Assembly (NCBI RefSeq): GCF_031450805.1
Contig: NZ_JARTVY010000002.1
Location: 434,001-498,000, forward strand
Direction: 5' to 3'
Length of the DNA stretch: 64,000 nt
Source of the DNA: Caballeronia sp031450805
GTDB lineage: Bacteria; Pseudomonadota; Gammaproteobacteria; Burkholderiales; Burkholderiaceae
The translations under genes were made by a program, and so were the position numbers. Below the pieces are notes generated by a model. That model saw only the letters and a list, made by a program, of their open reading frames with translations, had not been told where the DNA came from and did not search any database. Positions 16,914 to 31,604 of the stretch are shown one piece after another (within the stretch, counting starts at the first letter, position 1; every line of letters starts with the position of its first letter).

Positions 16914-16933
16914 TACTGTATAGGTGTACAGTA
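16914..16933. promoter_or_regulatory. LexA (SOS) box upstream of tandem uvrA
   Basis: TACTGTATAGGTGTACAGTA is a nearly perfect match to the proteobacterial LexA box TACTG-TATATANANA-CAGTA, with CTG-N10-CAG intact and symmetrical TACTG/CAGTA arms. It lies about 104 bp upstream of the tandem UvrA start. Together with the DNA-repair gene it precedes, this supports SOS regulation. Confidence 0.85.
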
Positions 16934-17036
16934 CTGTTCGCTGCGGCAGGCGCGCGCTGCCGAACACTTCTGCGCGCCGCCCACGGCTGTCGACCGACGC
17001 GCGAGAGCCGTCCATCACCTTGAACCGGTTGAAAAA

Positions 17037-22853
<5,817 letters not shown>

Positions 22854-23220
22854 AGGAACTCGACGCGCCCGTTTCGTCGATGCAGCCGGGCGTGTTCGGG
22901 TTCGCGTCGTTGTCTCACGATGCGACGTTTCGGGAACGCGAAGGCTCGATGGTCGTGATGCAAGAAGGCATTGCGCCGCTGTCTTGCGCGGGCTTGGCTC
23001 ACGCCGGCCAAGTATTGAGGGCCGGACGCTGTTGGGCTGACCGCCGCGTTCGCGCGCTCCCGGCGATGCGGGCATCGATAGCAAGGTGATCGCGGCGGCG
23101 CATCGCGGTCACACTTTCGCTCCCGCCGATGAAGCCGCCCGCGCCATGCGCGCCCTGTTGGCGCTACGGCAGCGGCATTGATATGCTGGCGGCCTTTCCA
23201 CCACCCATGATGACGACTCG
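22854..23220. other. 367-bp region after tandem uvrA with possible gene remnant
   Basis: No full gene. A frame beginning with GTG 22850, overlapping the uvrA stop, runs 79 codons but becomes arginine-rich and lacks family features. A different frame reads KVIAAAHRGHTFAPADEAAR and continues to a stop at about 23180, but it is closed upstream near 23040. It resembles the C-terminal scrap of a protein, so the region may be a decayed gene. The DUF445 start follows. Confidence 0.3.
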
Positions 23221-24501
23221 ATGGACACGCAGGATAAAGCCCTGGCCCTGAAACGAATGAAGTGGTTCGCCGCCGGCTTGCTGGTCGCGGCGGGCGGGTT
23301 GTTCGCGCTCGCCAAGAGCCAGCACGACGCGGGCGCGTGGGCGTGGGTATCGGCGTTCGCGGAAGCCGCGATGGTCGGCGCGCTCGCGGACTGGTTCGCC
23401 GTCGTGGCGCTGTTCCGCCATCCGCTCGGCGTGCCGGTCCCGCACACGGCGATTTTGCCCGCGAACAAGGCGCGCGTCGCCGACAACCTCGCCGTCTTCG
23501 TGCGCGACCGCTTCCTCGGCACCGATGCGCTCGTCGCCCGCGTGAACGCCTTCGACCCGGCGAGCCGTCTCTCGGCATGGCTCGCGGAGCCGAGGAACGC
23601 CGAGCTGCTCGGCAGGAAAGCGGTCACGGCGGTCGGCCAGTTGCTGTCTTTCGTCGACGACGAGCGCGTCAAGTCGATGCTTCACGAAGCCATCCGCCGC
23701 CGCGCCGAAGCGTTCGATCTGTCCGCCGCGGCGGGCAACCTGCTGTCCACGCTGACCGCGGACCGCCGTCATCAGTTGCTGCTGGACGAGGGCCTGAAGC
23801 AGATGGCCGCGTGGCTCGACAAGCCCGAAGTGCAGGAGATGCTGGCGACGCGCATCGTCGCGGTGGCGGGTGAGGAGTATCCGAAGCTCATCGGCATGCT
23901 CGGGTTCGTCGGGCTGGACGCCGCCGACCTCGGCAACAAGTTCGCGGCGGGCCTCGTGCGCGGCGCGAACCAATGGCTGCACGACGTCACGAGCGACCCC
24001 GAGCACGAGCGCCGCAAAGCGTTCGACGCCGCCGTGGAGCGCTTCGTCGAGCGCCTGAAGTCCGACCCCGCGTTCAAGGCGCGCATCGACCTGCACAAGC
24101 GCGAGTGGCTGGATCGGCCGGAGTTGCGCGGTTATGTCGACGGACTGTGGAACGAATTCACGACTTGGCTGGGCGCCGACCTGCAACGCCCCGACTCCGC
24201 GCTGCACGCGAAAGTGGTGCAGGTCGCGTCGGGCTTCGCCCAGTCGCTGGGCGGCGATCCCCTGCTTCGCGAGTCCATCAACGAACACATGCGCGATGCG
24301 TTGAAGGCGCTCGCGCCCGAGCTGCGCGAAGGCATCGCGAAGCACATTGCCGCGACCGTCAAGCAATGGGACGACGCGACGCTCGTACGCGATGTCGAAC
24401 TCAACATCGGGCGCGACCTGCAATTCATCCGCGTGAACGGCACGCTCGTGGGCGGCGCGGTAGGCGTGCTCATCCACGCCGTGGCGTTGCTTGCCGCCTG
24501 A
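23221..24501 (+). CDS. DUF445 domain membrane protein (YjiN-like)
   Basis: 426 residues. The first transmembrane segment lies at about residues 16-34 (FAAGLLVAAGGLFALAKS). It is followed by the DUF445 hallmark AEAAMVGALADWFAVVALFR and HPLGVPVPHTAILPANKARV. A long helical, charged middle section follows, and a C-terminal hydrophobic segment (VGGAVGVLIHAVALLAA). This architecture matches the YjiN/DUF445 inner-membrane family, whose molecular function is unknown. The stop codon directly abuts that of the convergent repeat protein gene. Confidence 0.88.
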   Translation: MDTQDKALALKRMKWFAAGLLVAAGGLFALAKSQHDAGAWAWVSAFAEAAMVGALADWFAVVALFRHPLGVPVPHTAILPANKARVADNLAVFVRDRFLGTDALVARVNAFDPASRLSAWLAEPRNAELLGRKAVTAVGQLLSFVDDERVKSMLHEAIRRRAEAFDLSAAAGNLLSTLTADRRHQLLLDEGLKQMAAWLDKPEVQEMLATRIVAVAGEEYPKLIGMLGFVGLDAADLGNKFAAGLVRGANQWLHDVTSDPEHERRKAFDAAVERFVERLKSDPAFKARIDLHKREWLDRPELRGYVDGLWNEFTTWLGADLQRPDSALHAKVVQVASGFAQSLGGDPLLRESINEHMRDALKALAPELREGIAKHIAATVKQWDDATLVRDVELNIGRDLQFIRVNGTLVGGAVGVLIHAVALLAA

Positions 24502-25887
24502 TTACTGCCGCTCGACGATCACGCTTCCCGCGCCATGCGGCGACGTGTGAGCGCTGCCGTTGATCGTAACGTTCAGGCCCGCCATCAGCGCCGCGGTGAG
24601 AAGTTCGCCGCGCGCCGGCTCGGTGTGCGCGAGCGGCGGCACGCACCATTCGTTGCCATCGGGCGTCTGAAGCACGTAGACCGCGCCCGCGCCCAGCAGG
24701 TCGGAGTCGATCATGCGGACGATGTTGCCGGTTTCGCGGGTCGCGAAGCGCGTCGTGCCGCAGCGAAACGTCGGGCTGCCCGCGCGAGGCAGGCCGACCG
24801 CGACGCCGGTGATCGCCGAATCGTCGTCGGCGGAGATGCTGACCGGCAGGCTTCTCGCGAGCGCGGATATCAGCATTCCGTGCCGGCTCGGATGATCCAC
24901 CGTGTTCATCTTCGCGCAGTAGTGAGCGCCGTCGGCGGTGCGCAGGACATAGCGGATGTCCTCCAGCGAATCGGAATCGATGATCCGCACGAGCATCCCG
25001 CTGCGCGTGTCCGTCAGCTTCGCCCCGAAGAGCACCAGCGACGGCGCGGCGGGCGCCGACAACGCACCGACCGCGATGCCGGTGACGTAATGGTCCTGAT
25101 TCCCGTTGACCGTGACCGGCAGGCCCGTCCGGAGTGCGAGCAACAGCAGGTTGTTCCTGTTCGCATGCTCCTGCCGGTCGATCTGCGCGTGGTACCGCGT
25201 GCCGTCCGGCGTCTTGACCATCACGATCAGCGTGTCGGACACTTCCTTGTCCATGATTTCGTCGATGACGCCCGAGCGCGGCGTGCTCGAGATGAAGGCG
25301 GGCGCGGCGCTGAGATGCGGCCCGAACGCCTTCGACCCGACCGACAGCGCCGTAAGGTAATAGTCGGCGTCGCCTGCCACGGTGACCGGCAGACTCGCCC
25401 GGAACGCCGCCATCAGCAACGCGTTGCGGTAGCCGTCCTCGCATGGGCGGATCTGCGCGCAGTGATACGTGCCGTCCCCGCTGCGGACGATGTACGCCAT
25501 GGTCGCGAGCGTATCGGCGTCTTCGACCTGAACGATGGTCCCCGTCCTGACGTCCTCGAGCAGACGCCAGGTCGCGCCGATTGATGGAAGCCGGGGCGCG
25601 CCGGGCAGTGCGGCGGAAATATCGGTGATTTTGTGGCTCGTGTCGCCGGTCATCGTGACGGAAAGTCCGGATTCGAATGCCATCAACAAAGCGGAATTAC
25701 GATCCGGGTATTCCCGATAATCCAATTGCGCGCAATAATGCGATCCGCCCTCGGTTCTAAGCACATATATAAAATGATCGGGCGATACGGACTGAATAAC
25801 GCGGATTATGATTCCGATTCGGCAATCTGTAAGGAAGTAATCCGCGGATGCCTGCGATGGCATACTCGTTCTGGGCTTTATTCTCAT
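24502..25887 (-). CDS. Unrecognised protein of five 91-residue modules
   Basis: 461 residues, no family recognised. It consists of five tandem modules at residues about 16-92, 105-184, 197-274, 287-365 and 376-458. Each has a YVLRTxDGxHYCAQ-like strand (at 39, 130, 220, 311 and 402) and an RNxLLxxAxxxGLPVTVxGD-like segment (at 63, 154, 244, 335 and 426), so the spacing is 90-91 residues. No signal peptide or membrane segment is visible, and the modules look all-beta. The start could be ATG 25887 or ATG 25863. The 5' 200-250 bases are about 45-47% GC while the rest is GC-rich like the neighbours. The gene stands alone, convergent with DUF445. Repeat modules suggest binding rather than catalysis, which is inference. 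Confidence 0.8.
   Translation of the reverse strand: MRIKPRTSMPSQASADYFLTDCRIGIIIRVIQSVSPDHFIYVLRTEGGSHYCAQLDYREYPDRNSALLMAFESGLSVTMTGDTSHKITDISAALPGAPRLPSIGATWRLLEDVRTGTIVQVEDADTLATMAYIVRSGDGTYHCAQIRPCEDGYRNALLMAAFRASLPVTVAGDADYYLTALSVGSKAFGPHLSAAPAFISSTPRSGVIDEIMDKEVSDTLIVMVKTPDGTRYHAQIDRQEHANRNNLLLLALRTGLPVTVNGNQDHYVTGIAVGALSAPAAPSLVLFGAKLTDTRSGMLVRIIDSDSLEDIRYVLRTADGAHYCAKMNTVDHPSRHGMLISALARSLPVSISADDDSAITGVAVGLPRAGSPTFRCGTTRFATRETGNIVRMIDSDLLGAGAVYVLQTPDGNEWCVPPLAHTEPARGELLTAALMAGLNVTINGSAHTSPHGAGSVIVERQ
24513..25842 (-). repeat. Five diverged 91-codon modules within one gene
   Basis: The coding sequence repeats with a period of 90-91 codons, five times. Conservation is at protein level (Y-V-L-R-T, D-G, C-A-Q, R-N, L-P-V-T-V, G-D, V-G positions); the DNA copies are too diverged to align by eye. 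Module 1 is the AT-rich one and module 5 is the most diverged (Trp-Cys in place of Tyr-Cys). Confidence 0.75.
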
Positions 25888-26269
25888 CGTGCTCGACTTC
25901 GGTGCTGCAGCGGTTCGGGATTGGCGACCGTGCCAGAGCCACGCTGGGCACGCTCTTCGTCGACCCCTCGACTAGCACGGCCAGTGGATTATATTTAAAC
26001 GGCTATCTTTCGGATATGCGTTCAAAAAAATATGCGCCGTCGGATGCGGGCGATTGGTTATTCCTTGATTGAAAGCAATCTCGGGAAAATATAAGAAATT
26101 TCTTATTCGAAAAGAGTAAGGGTGATTATTGAAGTGGAGTGCGCGGGAATCGTTTGCTGTTGGTTATCGCCATTAGCGCGCTTTCGGGGCAGTGGCGGTC
26201 ATGCAGACACGCCGCAGCCGCGCGAGAATGCGACTTCGTGCGCGCCGCGCAACCCGTCTGCGATCTGCC
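25888..26269. other. AT-rich gap upstream of repeat protein gene
   Basis: No gene supported. Base counts on 60-base lines give 23/60 GC at 25981-26040, 24/60 at 26041-26100 and 26/60 at 26101-26160, far below the flanking genes. It contains the 16-bp palindrome at 26091-26106 and A/T runs suited to promoters or to binding by a nucleoid protein such as H-NS. It probably holds promoters for both divergent genes. Confidence 0.5.
26091..26106. promoter_or_regulatory. 16-bp perfect palindrome, operator candidate
   Basis: ATAAGAAATTTCTTAT is fully self-complementary. It lies in the AT-rich gap between the repeat-protein gene and the NTF2-like gene, 204 bp and 164 bp from their respective starts. 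No matching regulator is encoded nearby. AT-rich DNA makes short palindromes likelier by chance. Confidence 0.35.
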
Positions 26270-26746
26270 ATGCCGAATACGAACATCGAACTGATCGAGC
26301 GCTTCTACCGCGCCTTCGGAAACGTCGACGCCGACGCGATGGCCGCCTGCTACGCGCCCGACGTCCGCTTCGAGGACCCCGCCTTCGGCGTGCTGTTCGG
26401 GCGCGAAGCGGGCGACATGTGGCGGATGCTGCTGCACCGGGCGCGTGACTTCGCGCTGACCGTCGACGGCATCGAGTCGATCGGGCAGACCGCGAGCGCG
26501 AATGCCGTCGTGCGCTATACCTACTCGGCGACGGGGCGGCCGGTCGTCAACCACATCCGCACGCGCTTCACGATCCGCGACGGGCTCATCTTCGAACAGA
26601 CCGATGCCTTCGATCTGTGGCGCTGGAGCCGTCAGGCGCTGGGGCCTGCCGGATGGTGCTTCGGCTGGACGCCGCGCATGCAGCAGGCCATCCGACGCAA
26701 GGCCCGCCGCGCGCTCGCCGACTATCGCAAGGAGGCGGCGGCATGA
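26270..26746 (+). CDS. SnoaL/NTF2-like protein
   Basis: 158 residues from ATG 26270. The product begins MPNTNIELIERFYRAFGNVD, then MAACYAPDVRFEDPAFGVLF, the standard N-terminal pattern of SnoaL-like NTF2-fold proteins. A longer frame from ATG 26192 adds an arginine-rich leader that looks non-coding. The tail is basic (RRKARRALADYRKEAAA). Its stop overlaps the ATG of the amylo-1,6-glucosidase, so the two are translationally coupled. Its role in the glucan genes that follow is unknown; it could bind a small ligand or simply be carried in the operon. Confidence 0.8.
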   Translation: MPNTNIELIERFYRAFGNVDADAMAACYAPDVRFEDPAFGVLFGREAGDMWRMLLHRARDFALTVDGIESIGQTASANAVVRYTYSATGRPVVNHIRTRFTIRDGLIFEQTDAFDLWRWSRQALGPAGWCFGWTPRMQQAIRRKARRALADYRKEAAA

Positions 26747-28647
26747 CCATCGATCCGGCGCGTTTCGAAGACGAATGGCTCGAGGCCGATGCGCATGGCG
26801 GCTTCGCGTCGGGGACAGTGGGCACGACGCGCACACGTCGTTATCACGCGCTGCTGCTCACCGCGACGCAACCGCCCGCAGGCCGCGTCGTGCTGGTCAA
26901 CGGCGTGGAGGCCTGGCTCGATGTCGACGGCGCACGCGTTCCGCTGACGATGCAGCGTTACGCGCCCGACGTGCTGTACCCGGACGCATCGGCGCAACTC
27001 GATGCCTTCGATATATCGCCGTGGCCGACGTGGCGTTATCGCATCGGCGAAAACGTGGTGGCCGTCGCGGAGGCGTTCGTCGCGAAGGAGAGCGGCGAGA
27101 CCGTGCTGCGCTGGCGTCTCGAAGGCGCGCCGACGCAGGCGGCCCTGCACGTGCGCCCGCTGATCTCCGGCCGGGATTATCACGCGCTGCATCGCGAGAA
27201 CGCGTCGTTCGACTTCGATGCGAGCGTCGACGGCGAGCGCGTGCACTGGCGGCCCTACGGCGCGCTGCCGGCCATCGGCGCGACGAGCAACGGTGTCTAC
27301 GAACATGCGCCGGACTGGTATCGCAACTTCCAGTATGTGCGCGAACGCGAGCGCGGGCTGGATGACATCGAAGACCTCGCGACGCCCGGCGTCTTTCACT
27401 TCGATCTTGCTAGCGGCGAAGCGGTACTGATCCTGCACGCCGATACCGGCGACGATCCGCCGCGCGAACGCGATGCCCTCGCGCTTGCATCGCGGCTCGA
27501 CGCGCGTGAGCGCGAGCGCCGCGCCGCGTTCGGCTCGCGGCTCGCGCGCTCGGCGGATGCCTACGTCGTCGCGCGCAAGCACGGACGCACGATCATCGCG
27601 GGCTTCCCTTGGTTCACCGACTGGGGCCGCGATACGTTCATTTCGATGCGCGGCCTGCTGCTCGCTTCGGGACGTCATGAGGATGCCGAATCGATCTTGC
27701 TCGAATGGACCGACACGCTGTCGGAAGGCATGCTGCCGAACCGCTTTCCGGACAGCGGCGGCCTGCCCGAATACAACTCGGTCGATGCGTCGCTGTGGTT
27801 CGCGATCGCGGTGCATGACTATCTCGCCACCGGCCACGCCCCCGCCGCGACCACGGCCCGCCTGCAACACACCGTCGATGCGATTCTCGAAGGCTATACG
27901 CGCGGCACGCGCTTCGACATCGTCGCGGACGGCGACGGCCTGTTGCGCGCTGGCGTCCCCGGCGTGCAGCTCACCTGGATGGACGCGAAAGCGGGCGACT
28001 GCGTCGTGACACCGCGCATCGGCAAGCCGGTCGAAGTGCAGGCGCTGTGGATCAATGCGCTGTCGATTGCATCGGCATGGAACGCGCGCTGGCAGCCAAT
28101 GCGCGATCGCGCGCGGCAAGCGTTCCAGACGCGCTTCGTGGACCCTGCGACACACGCCCTCTACGATGTCGTCGATGCCGATCACGAGCCGGGCAAGCTG
28201 GATCGCTCGATCCGTCCGAATCAGATTTTCGCGGTCGGCGGCCTGCCGCATGCCATTGTCGACGGGGAGATCGCGCGCGCAGTAATCGCACAAGTCGAAG
28301 CGCATCTCCTGACGCCGCTCGGGCTGCGCACGCTCGCGCCATCGGACCCCGCGTACCGGTCGCGTTATGCGGGCGGCCTGATGGATCGCGATGGCGCGTA
28401 TCACCAGGGCACCGTATGGCCCTGGCTCATGGGCCCGTTCGTCGAGGCATGGCTGCGCGTGCACGGCGCGGCGGGCGTGCGCGAGCGCTTTCTTGCGCCG
28501 CTTCATGCGCATCTCGATCAGTACGGCATCGGTCATGTCAGCGAAGTGGCGGACGGCGAAGCGCCGCATACGCCCGGCGGCACGCCGTTTCAGGCGTGGT
28601 CGCTCGCGGAGCTGCTGCGCATCGGGAAGCTGATCGACGGCGCGTGA
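26743..28647 (+). CDS. Amylo-alpha-1,6-glucosidase / glycogen-debranching-like enzyme
   Basis: 634 residues, starting at ATG 26743 inside the upstream stop (ATGA). An N-terminal GDE_N-like domain (EWLEADAHGGFASGTVGTTR, then RYHALLLTA) is followed by an (alpha/alpha)6 barrel domain. The barrel is marked by IIAGFPWFTDWGRDTFISMR and GLPEYNSVDASLWFAIAV, the acid-containing motifs of archaeal/bacterial-type debranching enzymes. It would remove alpha-1,6 branches from glycogen-like glucans in the cytoplasm. It is grouped with another glucosidase downstream, supporting a role in storage or osmoprotectant glucan turnover. Confidence 0.88.
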   Translation: MTIDPARFEDEWLEADAHGGFASGTVGTTRTRRYHALLLTATQPPAGRVVLVNGVEAWLDVDGARVPLTMQRYAPDVLYPDASAQLDAFDISPWPTWRYRIGENVVAVAEAFVAKESGETVLRWRLEGAPTQAALHVRPLISGRDYHALHRENASFDFDASVDGERVHWRPYGALPAIGATSNGVYEHAPDWYRNFQYVRERERGLDDIEDLATPGVFHFDLASGEAVLILHADTGDDPPRERDALALASRLDARERERRAAFGSRLARSADAYVVARKHGRTIIAGFPWFTDWGRDTFISMRGLLLASGRHEDAESILLEWTDTLSEGMLPNRFPDSGGLPEYNSVDASLWFAIAVHDYLATGHAPAATTARLQHTVDAILEGYTRGTRFDIVADGDGLLRAGVPGVQLTWMDAKAGDCVVTPRIGKPVEVQALWINALSIASAWNARWQPMRDRARQAFQTRFVDPATHALYDVVDADHEPGKLDRSIRPNQIFAVGGLPHAIVDGEIARAVIAQVEAHLLTPLGLRTLAPSDPAYRSRYAGGLMDRDGAYHQGTVWPWLMGPFVEAWLRVHGAAGVRERFLAPLHAHLDQYGIGHVSEVADGEAPHTPGGTPFQAWSLAELLRIGKLIDGA

Positions 28648-28729
28648 TGCATCGTTTGTGCGGGCGATCGTGGAATCGCGTTAAATTTGGCGTCTCTGAA
28701 GATCACACCCGCCGCACCGAGGAAATCCC

Positions 28730-31465
28730 ATGCCGAAGCCGCGCACCGTCAATCAGATCCATACCGTCGAAGGCTCGCGGCTGCATGCCGGCGATTGCCC
28801 GCGCTGGCAGCGCTGGGGGCCGTATCTGAGCGAACGCCAGTGGGGCACCGTGCGCGAGGACTACAGCGAGTTCGGCACCGCGTGGGAATACTTCCCGCAC
28901 GATCATGCGAGAAGCCGCGCGTATCGCTGGGGCGAGGACGGCATCGCCGGCTTCGGCGACGACAAGCTCAACTGGTGCATCTCTCTCGCGCTCTGGAACG
29001 GGCGCGATCCGATCCTCAAGGAACGCCTTTTCGGCCTCACGAATCAGGAAGGCAATCACGGCGAGGACGTGAAGGAGCTGTACTTCTATCTCGACGGCAC
29101 GCCGACGCATTCCTACATGCGCATGCTGTACAAGTATCCGCACGCGGCGTTTCCGTATGCCGATCTCGTCGATGAGAACGCGCGGCGCGGCGCGGACATG
29201 CCCGAGTACGAAGTTCTCGACACCGGCGCCTTCGACGACGGACGCTACTTCGACGTGCAGGTGGAGTACGCGAAGCACACGGAGGACGATATCGTGATGC
29301 GCGTGACCGTCGAGAATCGCGCGGACGAGGCCGCCGCCATCGACGTGCTGCCGCAAATCTGGGCGCGCAATACGTGGTCGTGGAAGCCGACTCCGACCAA
29401 GCCCTCGCTCACGCTCGAAACGGTGCAAGGCGCGACGTATGTCGCCGCGCGGCATCTGGGCCACGAGCCGATGGTCGTCACCGCATGGTCGCCGCATGCG
29501 CCAGGCGTCGAATGGATCTTCTGCGAGAACGAAACCAACGTGAAGCGCCTGTTTCACATGGAGGGCGCAGGGCCGTTCAAGGACGGCTTCAACGACTACC
29601 TCGTGCATGGCGATGCAGACGCGATTCGCCGCGACACCGGCACGCGCGCTGCCGCGCGGTTTCATCTGCAGCTCGAAGCGCATGCGAAAGCGACGGTCTA
29701 TTTGCGCTGGCGTCCCGAATCCGCGCCCGACGTCACGCCGCTCGATGCCGATGCGCTCATCGCGCGGCGCATCGCGGAAGCCGACGAATTTTACGGCGCG
29801 CTGCAGCACGATATCGCCGATGCCGATCAGCGGCTCGTGCAGCGGCAGGCGCTCGCGGGCATGCTGTGGTCCAAGCAGTACTACCAGTTCGATGTCACGC
29901 GCTGGCTCGACGGCGACCCGCTTCAGCCCAAACCGCCGAAGCAGCGGCGCTTCGGGCGCAACTTCGACTGGCGGCATCTGTGCAACGCGGACATCGTATC
30001 GATGCCGGACAAATGGGAGTATCCGTGGTACGCGTCGTGGGACCTCGCGTTCCATGCGGCGGCTTTCGCGCTGATCGATCCCGAGTTCGCCAAGCGCCAG
30101 TTGCTGCTGCTCGTGAAGGACCGCTATCAGCATCCGAACGGCCAGTTGCCCGCCTACGAATGGGCTTTCGGCGATGCCAATCCCCCCGTTCATGCCTGGG
30201 CGACGTGGCGCGTGTACGAGATCGACCGCGCGATCACGGGCGTGGGCGACCGCGACTTCCTGGAGCTCGTGTTCCACAAGCTGCTGCTCAACTTCTCATG
30301 GTGGGTCAACCGCAAGGACGCCGACGACCGCAACATCTTCCAGGGCGGCTTTCTCGGCCTCGATAACGTCGGCATCTTCGATCGCTCGTCGCCGCTGCCG
30401 ACGGGCGGTCACATCGATCAGGCCGACGGCACCGCGTGGATGGCCGCCTACGCGCTCGACCTGATGCGAATCGCGCTGGAACTGGCGTATGCGAACAAGG
30501 TATTCGTCGATATCGCGGTGAAGTTCTTCGAGCACTTCCTGTACATCGCGGAAGCGGTGAGTTGCGAAGACGGTTGCGACACCGGCCTCTGGGACAGCGA
30601 GGACGAATTCTTCTACGACAAGCTGCGCCTGCCCGATGGCTCCAGCGTGCCGATGCGCGTGCGCTCGATCGTCGGCCTGATTCCGCTGTTCGCGGTGCAC
30701 GTGCTCGAGCCGAGCGTGCATCGCGCGCTGCCGGGCCTGCGCGACCGGCTGCACTGGTTTCTGGAGCATCGGCCGGACTTGTCGCGGCTCGTGTCGCGCT
30801 GGAACGTCGCGGGGCAGGGCAATAGCGTGCTGCTGTCGCTGTTGCGCGGACATCGCATGAAAGCGCTTCTGAAGCGCATGCTCGACGAGACCGAATTCCT
30901 CTCCGATCACGGCGTGCGCGCGCTCTCGCGGGTGCATCTCGACGAGCCGTTCGTCTTCTATCACAACAGCGAGAGCTTCAGCGTGCAGTATCAGCCCGGT
31001 GAGTCGACATCGCGCGTATTCGGCGGCAATTCGAACTGGCGCGGGCCGGTGTGGATGCCGGTCAACTATCTGCTGATCGAGTCGATACTGGAATTTCATC
31101 GCTATTACGGCGACGATTTCCGCGTCGAGTATCCGACCGGATCGGGACAGAAATTCTCGCTCGCCGAAATCGCCGATGAACTCGCGCGCCGCGTGACCAC
31201 GCTTTTCCTGCTCGACAAGAACGGCGAGCGGCCCGTGATGGCGGCGTATCCGTTGCTGCAAGCCGATCCGCACTCCCGCGATCTCGTGCTCTTCCACGAG
31301 TATTTTCACGGGGACAACGGCCGCGGTGTGGGGGCGTCGCATCAGACGGGATGGACGGGGCTGGTCGCGCTGCTCCTGCAACCCCGCGCGATGGGGCCGT
31401 CGGGCGCGGTCCCGCTCGCCGGCGTCGCCGATGCCGAAGTTCAGGAGTTTGCAGGCGCCAAGTAA
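28730..31465 (+). CDS. GH63-like glucosidase (MGH1-type)
   Basis: 911 residues; the start ATG 28730 has a GAGGAAAT ribosome site. The first 40 residues include RLHAGDCPRWQRWGPYLSER, typical of the large bacterial GH63-related glucosidase group. The (alpha/alpha)6 region carries WDLAFHAAAFALIDPEFAK, QLPAYEWAFGDANPPVHAWA, then GHIDQADGTAWMAAYALDLM, and ends with FHGDNGRGVGASHQTGWTGL. These enzymes hydrolyse alpha-glucosidic bonds (mannosylglycerate/glucosylglycerate hydrolases are relatives). It is cytoplasmic, with no signal peptide. It lies 82 bp downstream of the debranching enzyme in the same direction, likely in one operon. Confidence 0.85.
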   Translation: MPKPRTVNQIHTVEGSRLHAGDCPRWQRWGPYLSERQWGTVREDYSEFGTAWEYFPHDHARSRAYRWGEDGIAGFGDDKLNWCISLALWNGRDPILKERLFGLTNQEGNHGEDVKELYFYLDGTPTHSYMRMLYKYPHAAFPYADLVDENARRGADMPEYEVLDTGAFDDGRYFDVQVEYAKHTEDDIVMRVTVENRADEAAAIDVLPQIWARNTWSWKPTPTKPSLTLETVQGATYVAARHLGHEPMVVTAWSPHAPGVEWIFCENETNVKRLFHMEGAGPFKDGFNDYLVHGDADAIRRDTGTRAAARFHLQLEAHAKATVYLRWRPESAPDVTPLDADALIARRIAEADEFYGALQHDIADADQRLVQRQALAGMLWSKQYYQFDVTRWLDGDPLQPKPPKQRRFGRNFDWRHLCNADIVSMPDKWEYPWYASWDLAFHAAAFALIDPEFAKRQLLLLVKDRYQHPNGQLPAYEWAFGDANPPVHAWATWRVYEIDRAITGVGDRDFLELVFHKLLLNFSWWVNRKDADDRNIFQGGFLGLDNVGIFDRSSPLPTGGHIDQADGTAWMAAYALDLMRIALELAYANKVFVDIAVKFFEHFLYIAEAVSCEDGCDTGLWDSEDEFFYDKLRLPDGSSVPMRVRSIVGLIPLFAVHVLEPSVHRALPGLRDRLHWFLEHRPDLSRLVSRWNVAGQGNSVLLSLLRGHRMKALLKRMLDETEFLSDHGVRALSRVHLDEPFVFYHNSESFSVQYQPGESTSRVFGGNSNWRGPVWMPVNYLLIESILEFHRYYGDDFRVEYPTGSGQKFSLAEIADELARRVTTLFLLDKNGERPVMAAYPLLQADPHSRDLVLFHEYFHGDNGRGVGASHQTGWTGLVALLLQPRAMGPSGAVPLAGVADAEVQEFAGAK

Positions 31466-31604
31466 AGCGCCGCAAATAACCGGCTTTTGCCCGAAAAGCA
31501 ATCGGTGAACGGCGACTCTATTGTTCGGACAACTCTGATTCCGCTCTCGTCTCCTTCTGCGTATGTTGTGCGGACACAAACTTTCAGCGGTTTGGAGAAG
31601 AAAA

